The notes beneath the pieces are model-generated. The model searched no databases and was not told where the DNA came from. It saw only the letters and a program-made list of their open reading frames with translations. A DNA stretch of 64,000 nucleotides, taken from Actinoplanes cyaneus (GTDB lineage Bacteria; Actinomycetota; Actinomycetes; Mycobacteriales; Micromonosporaceae). Positions 1 to 7,973 of the stretch are shown here, piece after piece. The translations under genes and the position numbers were made by a program. Positions within the stretch are counted from its first letter, which is position 1, and each line of letters opens with the position of its first letter. Where the stretch lies: positions 62,001 to 126,000 of the forward strand of contig NZ_BOMH01000045.1 in the NCBI RefSeq assembly GCF_016862095.1, in the 5' to 3' direction.

Positions 1-1256
1 GCCTGACCAGCGGACTCACCTACACCGTCACGTCCCGGGTGCAGACGCCCGATCTCAACATGCTGCCCGGCGCGCAGTCCCCGTCCGGTGACGAGGTCGT
101 GCGCTACCTGTCGGTCAGCGACGGCGTCCCCGACTCCGTGCGGCGGCTCGCCGATCACCTCGCGGAGGGCAACGGCGGGTCGTACGACCGGGCGCTGGCG
201 ATCCAGGAGTTCCTCGCCGAGCACTACCGGGAGACGGCTGACGCGCCGAGCGGGCACGCGTACCCGAACCTGGCGTACTTCCTGTTCGGGCCGCGTGACC
301 AGGGCGGTCAGGAGGGCACGTCGGAGCAGTTCGCGGCGTCGTTCGCGCTGCTCGCCCGGCTGACCGGCCTGCCCAGCCGGGTGGTCGTCGGGTTCGACGC
401 CCCGGCCGCGGGCGGCGAGGTCACCGGTGGGGACGCGGTCGCCTGGCCCGAGGTGCTCTTCAACGATCTGGGCTGGGTGGCGTTCGACCCGATGCCGACC
501 AGCGACGATCCGACACCGGTCGAGCAGGACTTCCAGCCGAAGCCGACCACGCCGCCGACGACTCCGCCGCAGACCAGCGCGCCCGTGGACCCGCCGTCGG
601 CGTCCGCGTCGGCGGTGGCCGCACCGGTCGAGGCCGCGGACGGGGTGCCGGCCGGCGTCGTGGCCGGAGGGACGTCCGGGTCGCTGCTGGTCCTGCTGGT
701 GGTGGCGGCGCTCGTGGTCGCGCGGCTGCGCCGGGGGTTGCACCGGCGCCGGCTGTACGACGGCAGCCCTGATCAGCGGATCGCCGGGGCGTGGCTGGAG
801 TTCACCGACGCGTTGCGGCTGGCCGGGCAGCCGGTGCCGGATCATCTGTCGGCGACCGAGCTGGCGTCCTACGCCGCGGAGCCGCCCGCGCCGCGTCCTG
901 GCGGGTTGCTGCGGCGGGCGGCGCCGGGCGCGGTGGCGGTGCTCGAGAGATCAGCCCTGAAGAAGACGGCCCCGGAGAGGACGGCAACAGCGCCGGGGAC
1001 CGACCCGGACGGGACGGCCCTGGAGAGCCCCGAAGCGCAGGCGCCGCTGCCGCCGCTGGACCAGCTCGTCGACGCGCTGAACACCGTCGGGTTCGCGCCG
1101 GGCGCGGCCGACCCCGGGCAGGCGGATCGGGCCGGCGCGCAGGCCGTCGCGTACGCCGCGGCCCTGAAGGAACGCCGCTCCCGGTGGCGCCGGATCTGGT
1201 GGAGCATCCACCCCGGACCGCTGCGATGGCACCGCCGAAGGCAGGTTAACGACTGA
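1..1256 (+). CDS. Transglutaminase-like (TgpA/DUF3488-type) membrane protein, 3' part
   Basis: The gene enters from outside the window; the frame is open from base 3. The visible part has a transglutaminase-like core, EGTSEQFAASFALLARLTGLPSR, recognisable by its SEQFA and GLPSRVVVGF segments, followed by AWPEV and GWVAFDP. A Pro/Thr/Ala-rich linker, one membrane helix (LLVLLVVAALVV, about bases 685-720) and a cytoplasmic DUF4129-like tail follow. This order matches actinobacterial TgpA proteins, which usually sit with a MoxR ATPase and a DUF58 protein upstream (not visible here). The usual catalytic Cys is Ser (TCG at 321-323), and the position of the catalytic His before AW is Val (GTC at 438-440). 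The protein is therefore probably not a working transglutaminase. The family call is firm; the activity is doubtful. Confidence 0.85.
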   Translation, partial: LTSGLTYTVTSRVQTPDLNMLPGAQSPSGDEVVRYLSVSDGVPDSVRRLADHLAEGNGGSYDRALAIQEFLAEHYRETADAPSGHAYPNLAYFLFGPRDQGGQEGTSEQFAASFALLARLTGLPSRVVVGFDAPAAGGEVTGGDAVAWPEVLFNDLGWVAFDPMPTSDDPTPVEQDFQPKPTTPPTTPPQTSAPVDPPSASASAVAAPVEAADGVPAGVVAGGTSGSLLVLLVVAALVVARLRRGLHRRRLYDGSPDQRIAGAWLEFTDALRLAGQPVPDHLSATELASYAAEPPAPRPGGLLRRAAPGAVAVLERSALKKTAPERTATAPGTDPDGTALESPEAQAPLPPLDQLVDALNTVGFAPGAADPGQADRAGAQAVAYAAALKERRSRWRRIWWSIHPGPLRWHRRRQVND

Positions 1257-1414
1257 GGAGGCCGGGCATCCCGGCCGGTCACCCGCGCGGCTGGAATGGT
1301 CCCCGGCCGGGGTGTGTCGAAGATCCAACGCCCGGACGACCCCGGCCGGACGGTGAATAGTGATCCCCGCCCGGATGCTGATCATGGCGTCCACGTACGG
1401 GGAGTCGACCACTC

Positions 1415-3175
1415 ATGCAGAGCGCCGAATTCAAGTCCGTAGGCCCGCGCCGGATCGGCGCCGTGCTGGGAGCGGCCCTGTTGATGACCGCCGCCAGCTG
1501 CACCGGCGACGACGAGAAGCCGTTCGCGGGGGAGCTGCCGCCGCCCGGCGCGATCTGGCCGACGCTCGAGCCGCCGCTGCCGGACGTCGACGGCGACGGC
1601 GTCCTGGAGCAGCCCGGCACGATCGGCCAGGGCGACGAGTTCCAGGAGGGCGACGCTCTGGGCGGTGACGGTCTGGGCGGCGACGGCCTGGGCGGCGATG
1701 GTCTGGGCGGCGACGCGGGCTCAGGCGGCATCGGTACGGCGGTCGGCGGTCCGCAGTCCGGAAACGATCAGTCGCAGGCAGGCGTCGGCACCCGTGCGCT
1801 GGGTCCCGGCGGCACCGTTGTCGCCACGCCCGGCGCGGGCGGGCACCACCACCACGGCGGCGCCGGTCTCGGCCTCGGCGGCACCGCCGTCGACAACCCA
1901 CGCGTGACCGGTCCCGTCGCGGGCGGCGTGGGCGGCCCCGGTCTCGGCGGCGCGACCCCGGCCGGCGGGCAGAGGCCGGCCCCGGCCGCTGGGAACGGCT
2001 CCCGTCCGGCCGGTCAGGCGCCGGCGGCCCGCCCGGGGACGCTGACCGCTGGCACGCTAACCCCGGGCACGCTGACCCCGGCCGGACCGGCCCCGCAGCG
2101 ACCGGCGGTGCCGGCCCAGCCGGTCGTCGCGCACAACCCGCCGACGGCGAACGGCCTGCCGCAGGCCCACAACCAGCCGCCGACCCGCAACCTGCCGCCG
2201 GCTCACAACCTGCCGCCGGCGAACGCGCAGGCCGGCAAGGTGGTGCTGGCCGTGCTGCCGCACGCCGTGCCGCCGCACGCCCAGCCGCCGGTGAGCGCCG
2301 ACCGGCCGCAGGTCAGCCCGGACCGCCCGGCGGCAGCCCACGGCGAGCGCCCGGCCCAGCAGCGCCCGGCCCAGCAGCGCCCGGCCCAGCAGCGCCCGGC
2401 CCAGCAACATCCGGCCCAGCACCGGCCTGCTCAGCAACATCCGGCCCAGCAGCATTCGGCCCAGCATCGTCCGGCCCAGCACCAGCGTCCGGTTCGGGTG
2501 AGGCCGGCCCAGCACCACGCGACCCGGAACCGCCCGGGCTGGGTCCGCGACCTGGATCGCCCGATCAACGCCGACCGCAGCTGCAACTCCGTCACCGACC
2601 TCGGCTGGCTCGCCGGCTCGAAGTTCTGCTTCGACGGCGGCCGTGACGACCTGGACTCGCAGATCTTCATGTTCAACCAGGCCGCGATGCCGATCGCCAT
2701 GCCCCGCTCGGCCGGTCACGGTCACGGTCAGGCGTTCCCGTTCGGCGGCTGGTTCCTCGACGACGGTTTCGAGTCCGGCGACGACGGTTTCGAGCGGTTC
2801 GACGACGACGGGTTCGACGTGGTCCGAGACGGCGTGTTCGGCTGGGGAGACGGCTGGGGCTTCGGCCGCAGCGCCGGGGGTGACGGCGAGCGGGATCGGC
2901 CGCGCCACCGGCACCGTGAGGAGGCCCGGCACGCGACCTCCGCGCAGCGCGAGGACGGATCCCGCACCGGCCACGCCGCACGCAGCCATGACGATTCGGA
3001 AATGCCGGAATCATCCCGTGAGCGCGGCGACGCCAGCCGCAAAAGCAACGGCGACGCCAGCGGCAACGCCAGTCGCAGCCGCAACGTCAGTCGCAGCGGC
3101 AACGCCAGCGACAACGCCGGTCGCAACAGCAGCGACGACGCCAGCGGCGACAAGGTCGACGAAGACGCCGCCTGA
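1415..3175 (+). CDS. Putative lipoprotein with Gly-, Pro- and Gln/His-rich tandem repeats
   Basis: A 586-residue protein with no recognised catalytic domain. The N-terminus has basic residues, a hydrophobic stretch and a lipobox-like end (MTAASC, Cys29), so it is probably a secreted lipoprotein. Four LGGDG repeats (about residues 87-106) follow, then long Pro/Gly/Ala-rich sequence, RPAQQ/RPAQH pentapeptide repeats (about 310-350), one unique block with two Cys (SCNSVTDLGW...KFCFDGG), an acidic aromatic DDGFE block, and a Ser/Asn/Asp repeat tail. The ATG at 1415 is preceded by GGGGAG at about 1399-1404. The composition suggests an extended cell-wall or extracellular protein. The reading frame is well supported because the repeats keep frame; the function is unknown. 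Confidence 0.7.
   Translation: MQSAEFKSVGPRRIGAVLGAALLMTAASCTGDDEKPFAGELPPPGAIWPTLEPPLPDVDGDGVLEQPGTIGQGDEFQEGDALGGDGLGGDGLGGDGLGGDAGSGGIGTAVGGPQSGNDQSQAGVGTRALGPGGTVVATPGAGGHHHHGGAGLGLGGTAVDNPRVTGPVAGGVGGPGLGGATPAGGQRPAPAAGNGSRPAGQAPAARPGTLTAGTLTPGTLTPAGPAPQRPAVPAQPVVAHNPPTANGLPQAHNQPPTRNLPPAHNLPPANAQAGKVVLAVLPHAVPPHAQPPVSADRPQVSPDRPAAAHGERPAQQRPAQQRPAQQRPAQQHPAQHRPAQQHPAQQHSAQHRPAQHQRPVRVRPAQHHATRNRPGWVRDLDRPINADRSCNSVTDLGWLAGSKFCFDGGRDDLDSQIFMFNQAAMPIAMPRSAGHGHGQAFPFGGWFLDDGFESGDDGFERFDDDGFDVVRDGVFGWGDGWGFGRSAGGDGERDRPRHRHREEARHATSAQREDGSRTGHAARSHDDSEMPESSRERGDASRKSNGDASGNASRSRNVSRSGNASDNAGRNSSDDASGDKVDEDAA
2341..2515 (+). repeat. 15-bp-unit coding tandem repeat (RPAQQ/RPAQH)
   Basis: Units of the type CGCCCGGCCCAGCAG are repeated almost exactly several times, then with drift, inside the lipoprotein gene. 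Each unit encodes R-P-A-Q-Q/H. The near-identity of the first copies points to recent expansion by slippage or unequal recombination, so copy number may vary between strains. Confidence 0.85.
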
Positions 3176-3182
3176 TCGCCAC

Positions 3183-3215
3183 GATGCCGCCGCCCGGATC
3201 CCGGACGGCGGCATC
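3183..3215. terminator. Bidirectional terminator between convergent genes
   Basis: A perfect 10-bp inverted repeat, GATGCCGCCG (3183-3192) and CGGCGGCATC (3206-3215), has an internal GGATCC-centred stem. It lies between the stop of the lipoprotein gene and the stop of the convergent hydrolase gene. There is no long U tract, as is usual in high-GC actinomycetes. Confidence 0.7.
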
Positions 3216-3223
3216 GACCGGAC

Positions 3224-3931
3224 TCAGGCAAGCCGGGCCAGCACCAGCTCCATGGCCCGCGAGATCGCTTCCCGCGACTCGTCGGTGTCATCCTTGGCGT
3301 CGAACGAGTGCTGCCCGTCCGGCACGTCGACGATCTCCAGGTTCGCCTTGGCCCCCGCGGTCACGAACGCCTCCACGGCCCGCGCCATGAACGGGTTCTC
3401 CCTGCCCACCCGGGTCAGGACGATCGGCAGGTCCCCGGCCTCGGCCACCGCCGCGATCGGGTCGAATCGCGGATCCACGGTCCAGTCGGGGAACGGCACG
3501 AGCAGCGGGTAGCTGAGCGCCACGGCCCGCAGCCAGGACGGCGGTTCCCGGAACCAGTCGGCCGAGAACAGCCCGCTCCCGGAGTAGAACCAGAGCGCCA
3601 GCCGATTCCCGTCCACCCGGGGGTCGCTGCGCAGGGTCTCCAGCGCCGCCTCCACGTTCGAGGCGCCCTCCGCGTACGCCTCGGGGCTGTGCAGACGATG
3701 ATCGACCACCGCGCCGATCACCCCGCGGGCGGCGGCCAGCAGCGCGTACCCCTGGAAGACCGGCCAGTCGCGCTGGGTCGGCTTGACCTCGGCGGGAAGC
3801 GGCCCGCCCGGCACGATCAGGATCGCCGGGCGCGGACCGGCCAGCTCGTCGGGCAGGTAGAGGTCGAGGAACTCGTGGCGTTCCGGAGTGCGGGCCTCGA
3901 CGGGAAGAACGAAGGGCTTCAGGAAGTCCAT
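3224..3931 (-). CDS. Alpha/beta hydrolase, dienelactone-hydrolase-like
   Basis: A 235-residue single-domain protein without a signal peptide, so probably cytosolic. The order of motifs fits the alpha/beta hydrolase fold: PAILIVPGG oxyanion strand, a nucleophile elbow FYSGSG (Ser in G-x-S-x-G-like context, about residue 118), a strand PIVLTRVG, and a late His in DGQHSFD (about residue 213). The length fits the dienelactone hydrolase group. The substrate cannot be deduced. It is divergent from the sensor-kinase pair with about 50 bp between them, so the promoter regions probably overlap. Confidence 0.75.
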   Translation of the reverse strand: MDFLKPFVLPVEARTPERHEFLDLYLPDELAGPRPAILIVPGGPLPAEVKPTQRDWPVFQGYALLAAARGVIGAVVDHRLHSPEAYAEGASNVEAALETLRSDPRVDGNRLALWFYSGSGLFSADWFREPPSWLRAVALSYPLLVPFPDWTVDPRFDPIAAVAEAGDLPIVLTRVGRENPFMARAVEAFVTAGAKANLEIVDVPDGQHSFDAKDDTDESREAISRAMELVLARLA

Positions 3932-3982
3932 CGACGGAGTTTAACGTCTCAGCAATCGGCCCGTCCGGGCGAAGAGGAGAGG

Positions 3983-5140
3983 GTGGAGCAGGATCTGCAC
4001 GAGTACCGCCTCCTCGACACGCCGCCGGAGGAGGAGCTGCGGGCCGTGGTGCGGGTCGCCGCCACGATCGCGGGGGTGCCGTCGGCTGCTCTGAACCTGC
4101 TCGACGAGCACCGGCAGTACCAGTTGGTCCGGGTCGGCGGCGCGCCGGTCGAGTGCGCCCGCGAGGATTCGATGTGCGGCGTCCAGTTCGGGTCGGGCGC
4201 GTTCGCGCACGTCCCGGACGCCTCGCTGGACGAGCTCTACCAGCACAATCCCTGGGTCGACGGGAGCCTGGGCCGGCTGCGCTTCTACGCCTCGGCGCCG
4301 CTGGTCACGCCGCGGGGGAATGCGCTCGGCACGCTGTGCGTCTTCGACGACAAGCCGCACGAGCTGACCGCGCAGCAGCAGGAGCAGCTCACCGGCCTGG
4401 CCGGGATCGTGATCGCGTTCTTCGAGCGCCGCCGCCAGGCCCGGCTGACCGCGGAGCTGGCCGCCGCCGCGCAGGCCCGGGAGCAGTGGACGGACACGCT
4501 GCTGGACACGGTCGACGCCGCGGTGATCGCCTGCGACGAGCACTACCGGGTGACCCTCTGGAACCGGGCGGCCCGCGAGTGGCACGGCCGCAGCGGGGAG
4601 GACGACCGCGCGCCGACCGACATCGCCGCCCGGTTCGGCCTGTTCGAGGCGGACGGGGTGACTCCGGTCCCGGACCACGAGCTGCCCCTGCACGTCGCTC
4701 TGACCAGGGCCACCGTCGTGACCGGCAAGGAGATGGTGATCCGCCGCCCGGACGGCGACCCGGTGCACGTGCGGGTCAACGCCAGCCCGCTGCACGGCCC
4801 CGGCGATCGGATCATCGGCGCGGTCCTGGCCCAGGCCGACGTGACCGCGGAACGCCGGCGCCGCCGGATGATCGAGGAGGCCCGGGAGCGGCTGGCCGCG
4901 GCGAACGCCGAGCTGGAGCGCTCGAACGCTGACCTGACGAACTTCGCCGCCGCGGTCAGCCACGACCTGGTCGCCCCGCTCGCCGCGGTCGGCGGTTACC
5001 TGGAGTTGCTGGCCGGTGAGGGCTATCCGCAGGCGCAGGAGGGCTCGGCGGAGGTGGCCCGGATGCGTGACGTCATCGACGGACTGCTGGCCGACGCGCT
5101 GGCCGCCCGATCGTCAGGCACGACCGGCGGACGCCGATAG
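3983..5140 (+). CDS. GAF-PAS sensor protein with H-box but no ATPase domain
   Basis: A 385-residue protein starting at a GTG preceded by AGGAGAGG. It has a GAF domain (HEYRLLDTPPEEELRAVV through about residue 160), a PAS domain (about 185-300), a short coiled coil, and then the start of a histidine-kinase dimerisation helix with AVSHDLVAPLAAVGG. It stops about 40 residues later, before any N, G1 or G2 box. The next gene, 7 bp downstream, is a full-length paralogue with the same GAF-PAS-HisKA order. This copy therefore looks like a tandem duplicate that lost its catalytic domain. It may still be a phosphoacceptor or a dimer partner of the neighbouring kinase; that is inference. The usual C-terminal sequence is replaced by ARSSGTTGGRR. 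Confidence 0.85.
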   Translation: MEQDLHEYRLLDTPPEEELRAVVRVAATIAGVPSAALNLLDEHRQYQLVRVGGAPVECAREDSMCGVQFGSGAFAHVPDASLDELYQHNPWVDGSLGRLRFYASAPLVTPRGNALGTLCVFDDKPHELTAQQQEQLTGLAGIVIAFFERRRQARLTAELAAAAQAREQWTDTLLDTVDAAVIACDEHYRVTLWNRAAREWHGRSGEDDRAPTDIAARFGLFEADGVTPVPDHELPLHVALTRATVVTGKEMVIRRPDGDPVHVRVNASPLHGPGDRIIGAVLAQADVTAERRRRRMIEEARERLAAANAELERSNADLTNFAAAVSHDLVAPLAAVGGYLELLAGEGYPQAQEGSAEVARMRDVIDGLLADALAARSSGTTGGRR

Positions 5141-5147
5141 GGGAGAG

Positions 5148-6794
5148 GTGGACCTGGTCACGCCGGCGGACGAGCGGGAGCAGCGGCGACTGGCCGCCCT
5201 GCACGAGTACCGCCTGCTCGACTCGCCGGCCGGTGACGAGCTGGAAGCCGTCGTCCGGGTCGCGGCGACCGTCGCCGGGGTGCCGACCGCCACGCTCAAC
5301 CTGATCGACGAGAACCGGCAGTGCCAGCTGACCACCGTCGGTTTCACCGGCGGCGACTCGGCGCGGTCCGACTCGATGTGCGCGATCCGCTTCGAGACCG
5401 GGGAGTTCACCTACCTGCCGGACGCGAGCCTCGACGCGACGTACCGGGGAAATCCGTGGGTGACCGGCGTGCACGCCGACGTCAGGTTCTACGCCTCGGC
5501 GCCGCTGATCAGCCCGGACGGCTTCGCCCTCGGTTCGCTCTGCGTCTTCCACGACCGCCCGGCGACGCTCGACGAGCACCAGATCGCCCGGCTCAAGGAT
5601 CTCGCGCAGGTCATCGTGGCGCTCTTCGAGCGGCGCCGCCAGGCCCGGATCAACGCGGAGCTGGCCGCCGTCTCGGAAGCCCGGCAACGCTGGACCGACA
5701 CGCTGCTGGAGACGATCGACGTGGCAGTGGTCGCCTGCGACCGCGACGGCCGGCTCACCCTGTTCAACCGGACCGCGCGGGAGTGGCACGGGATGGACGC
5801 CGACCCCGGTGCCGACCCGGGCGAGTACGCGGACCGCTACGCCCTCTTCGAAACCGACGGCGTGACCCGGCTGACGCCCGAGCGGCTCCCGCTGCTCCGG
5901 GCGCTGCACGAGGGCACGGTCCGCAATGCCGAGGTCGTCATCCGGCGGCGCGGCGGCGAGCCGATCCAGGCCACCGTCAGCGGCCGGGCGCTGGTCGCCC
6001 CGGACGGCACGCCGATCGGCGCCGTCGTCGCGATGAACGACGTCACCGTCGACCGTGCTCAGCAGCGCGTGATCGAGGAAGCCCGCCGCGAGCTCGCCGC
6101 CGCCAACGAGGAGTTGCGCCGCTCCAACACCGACCTGTCCAACTTCGCCGGCGCGGTCAGTCACGACCTGGTCGCCCCGCTCGCCGCGGTCGGCGGCTGT
6201 CTGGAGCTGCTCGAGGGCGTCGCCGACGGCCGGTCGCGCCACTGGGTCGGCGCCGCCTCCCGTGCTGTCACCCGGATGCGCGACCTGATCGACTCGCTGC
6301 TCGGCTACGCCCGGGCCGGCAGCGCCCCGATCCGCTGCGTCACCGCCGACCTCGGCGAGGTGTTCGACAGCGTCGTCGCCGACCTGCGCGCCGAGATCGA
6401 CGCGGGGACCGCCACGGTCACCGCACTCGGCCGCCTGCCCAGGGTCTCCTGTGACCCGGTGCTGGCCCGGCAACTGCTCCAGAACCTGATCGCCAACGCG
6501 ATCAAGTACCGGCACCCGGCCCGCCTCCCGCACGTCGAGGTGACCGCCGTCCGCGACGGCGCCTGCTGGGCGATAACGGTCGCCGACAACGGCATGGGCA
6601 TCCCACCGGAGCAGCGCAGCCGCGTCTTCGACATGTTCACCCGCCTGGAGGGCACCTCCGCGGCCGGGCACGGCATCGGCCTCTCCAGCTGCATGCGCAT
6701 CGTCGACCGGCACGGCGGCACCATCCGGGTCGCCGAGAATCCCGGCGGCGGCACCCAGGTGATCTTCACCCTGCCCAATCAAAAGCTCTTATAG
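5148..6794 (+). CDS. GAF-PAS sensor histidine kinase
   Basis: A 548-residue soluble sensor kinase with no membrane segments. The GTG start at 5148 follows GGGAGAG and lies 7 bp after the stop of the upstream paralogue. Domains in order: GAF (about 10-165), PAS (about 185-300), HisKA with SHDLVAPLAAVGG (His is the phosphoacceptor), then HATPase_c with N-box QNLIANAIKYRHP, G1 box DNGMGIP, F box VFDMFTRL and G2 box GHGIGLSS. All ATP-binding motifs are present. No response regulator lies beside it, so its partner is elsewhere. It is probably cotranscribed with the truncated paralogue. The signal sensed by GAF or PAS cannot be told from the sequence. Confidence 0.9.
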   Translation: MDLVTPADEREQRRLAALHEYRLLDSPAGDELEAVVRVAATVAGVPTATLNLIDENRQCQLTTVGFTGGDSARSDSMCAIRFETGEFTYLPDASLDATYRGNPWVTGVHADVRFYASAPLISPDGFALGSLCVFHDRPATLDEHQIARLKDLAQVIVALFERRRQARINAELAAVSEARQRWTDTLLETIDVAVVACDRDGRLTLFNRTAREWHGMDADPGADPGEYADRYALFETDGVTRLTPERLPLLRALHEGTVRNAEVVIRRRGGEPIQATVSGRALVAPDGTPIGAVVAMNDVTVDRAQQRVIEEARRELAAANEELRRSNTDLSNFAGAVSHDLVAPLAAVGGCLELLEGVADGRSRHWVGAASRAVTRMRDLIDSLLGYARAGSAPIRCVTADLGEVFDSVVADLRAEIDAGTATVTALGRLPRVSCDPVLARQLLQNLIANAIKYRHPARLPHVEVTAVRDGACWAITVADNGMGIPPEQRSRVFDMFTRLEGTSAAGHGIGLSSCMRIVDRHGGTIRVAENPGGGTQVIFTLPNQKLL

Positions 6795-6975
6795 TACGTT
6801 TTCTGCCCACGCCCGCCGAGCAGCGCCGGCTCGCGGCCCGCTCCAGGCCGACTCGCAGCATCCGGGCATTCCCGTGGAGACCTGGTCCGCCCATCGGCGC
6901 GGTGCCGGCTCGCGGCCTTACCTCCGAGGGCATAGCCTCCGAGACGAGAACTGATCGCGATCGGACGGGGAAGTC

Positions 6976-7821
6976 GTGCAGAACATCAGCACCGATCTGG
7001 TGCGGCGCCTGGTGGACACGCAGTTCCCGGAGTGGGCCGGGCTCCCGCTGAGCCTCGTCGACCCGGCCGGCTCCGACCACGTCATCCACCGGCTCGGCCC
7101 GGAGCTGTCGGTGCGGCTGCCCCGGCACGAGGGCGCCATCGGCCAGGCCGCGAAGGAGTTCGAGTGGCTGCCGAAGCTCGCGCCGCACCTGCCGCTGGCC
7201 GTGCCCGTGCCGGTCGCGGTGGGAGAGCCCGGCTTCGGCTACCCGTGGCACTGGGCGGTCGCCCGCTGGATGGACGGTGAACCCGCGACCACGGCACTCG
7301 ACTCGGTTGCCACCGCGGAGACGCTCGCCGGTTTCCTGCACGCGTTGCAGGCGTTGCCGGTCGACGGCGCACCGACCGGCAACGACGGCCTGGCCGGCCG
7401 GGACCCGTCGACCCGGGCCGCGATCACGCAGGCCGCGGACGCCTTCGACGCGGTGGCGATGACCAGGCTCTGGGACGAGGCCCTGGCCGCACCCGGCTGG
7501 GAGCGGCCACCGGTCTGGTTCCACGGCGACTTCCACACCGGCAACCTGCTCACCACCGCCGGCCGGGTCAGCGCGGTCATCGACTTCGGCGGCCTCGGCG
7601 CGGGCGACCCGGCGGTCGACCTGATGATGGCGTTCACGCTGATGTCGGCGCGCAGCCGGGCCGCGTTCCGGGAAGCGCTCGGCGTCGACGACCCGACGTG
7701 GGCGCGCGGCCGTGGGTGGGCGCTCTCCGCGGGCCTGATCGCCTACACGGCTTACGCCGCCACCGACCCGCACATCGCCGCGGTCACCACCCGCCAGATC
7801 ACCCAGGCACTCGACCGGTAG
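6976..7821 (+). CDS. Aminoglycoside phosphotransferase-family kinase
   Basis: A 281-residue protein with the APH/choline-kinase fold. The catalytic loop is WFHGDFHTGNLL (the HGDxHxxN motif), and the metal-binding motif is VIDFGGLGAGDPAVD. The N-lobe contains HVIHRLGPELSVRLPR. The start is a GTG preceded by GGACGGGG. This family phosphorylates hydroxyls on aminoglycosides, sugars, amino acids or natural products; the members closest to this motif set are mostly uncharacterised, so resistance should not be assumed. It stands alone between the kinase pair and a convergent secreted protein. Confidence 0.85.
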   Translation: MQNISTDLVRRLVDTQFPEWAGLPLSLVDPAGSDHVIHRLGPELSVRLPRHEGAIGQAAKEFEWLPKLAPHLPLAVPVPVAVGEPGFGYPWHWAVARWMDGEPATTALDSVATAETLAGFLHALQALPVDGAPTGNDGLAGRDPSTRAAITQAADAFDAVAMTRLWDEALAAPGWERPPVWFHGDFHTGNLLTTAGRVSAVIDFGGLGAGDPAVDLMMAFTLMSARSRAAFREALGVDDPTWARGRGWALSAGLIAYTAYAATDPHIAAVTTRQITQALDR

Positions 7822-7898
7822 AGCCCGCCGCTGCCGGTACTCGAGCGTTCGTCGCGTCCCGCCGGATCGGAAGCGCCAGCCTCGAGCTTGCGCGGCGA

Positions 7899-7956
7899 CG
7901 GCGGTGAGCCACTTGACCGCGGAAGGTTCCCGGATGGTCGTGGCGGCTCACCGCCG
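7899..7956. terminator. Bidirectional terminator hairpin
   Basis: Perfect 12-bp arms CGGCGGTGAGCC (7899-7910) and GGCTCACCGCCG (7945-7956) enclose a 34-nt loop. They lie between the convergent APH-like gene and the DUF1906 gene. The position supports a shared terminator. Confidence 0.6.
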
Positions 7957-7973
7957 TACGGCGAAATGAGGGT

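Noticed and set aside
2341..2515. Regular spaced repeats that could suggest a CRISPR array
   Set aside because: The units are contiguous 15-bp coding repeats without unique spacers, in frame with the lipoprotein.
6976..7821. Aminoglycoside resistance gene
   Set aside because: Only the general APH kinase motifs are present; no drug-specific signature or resistance context.
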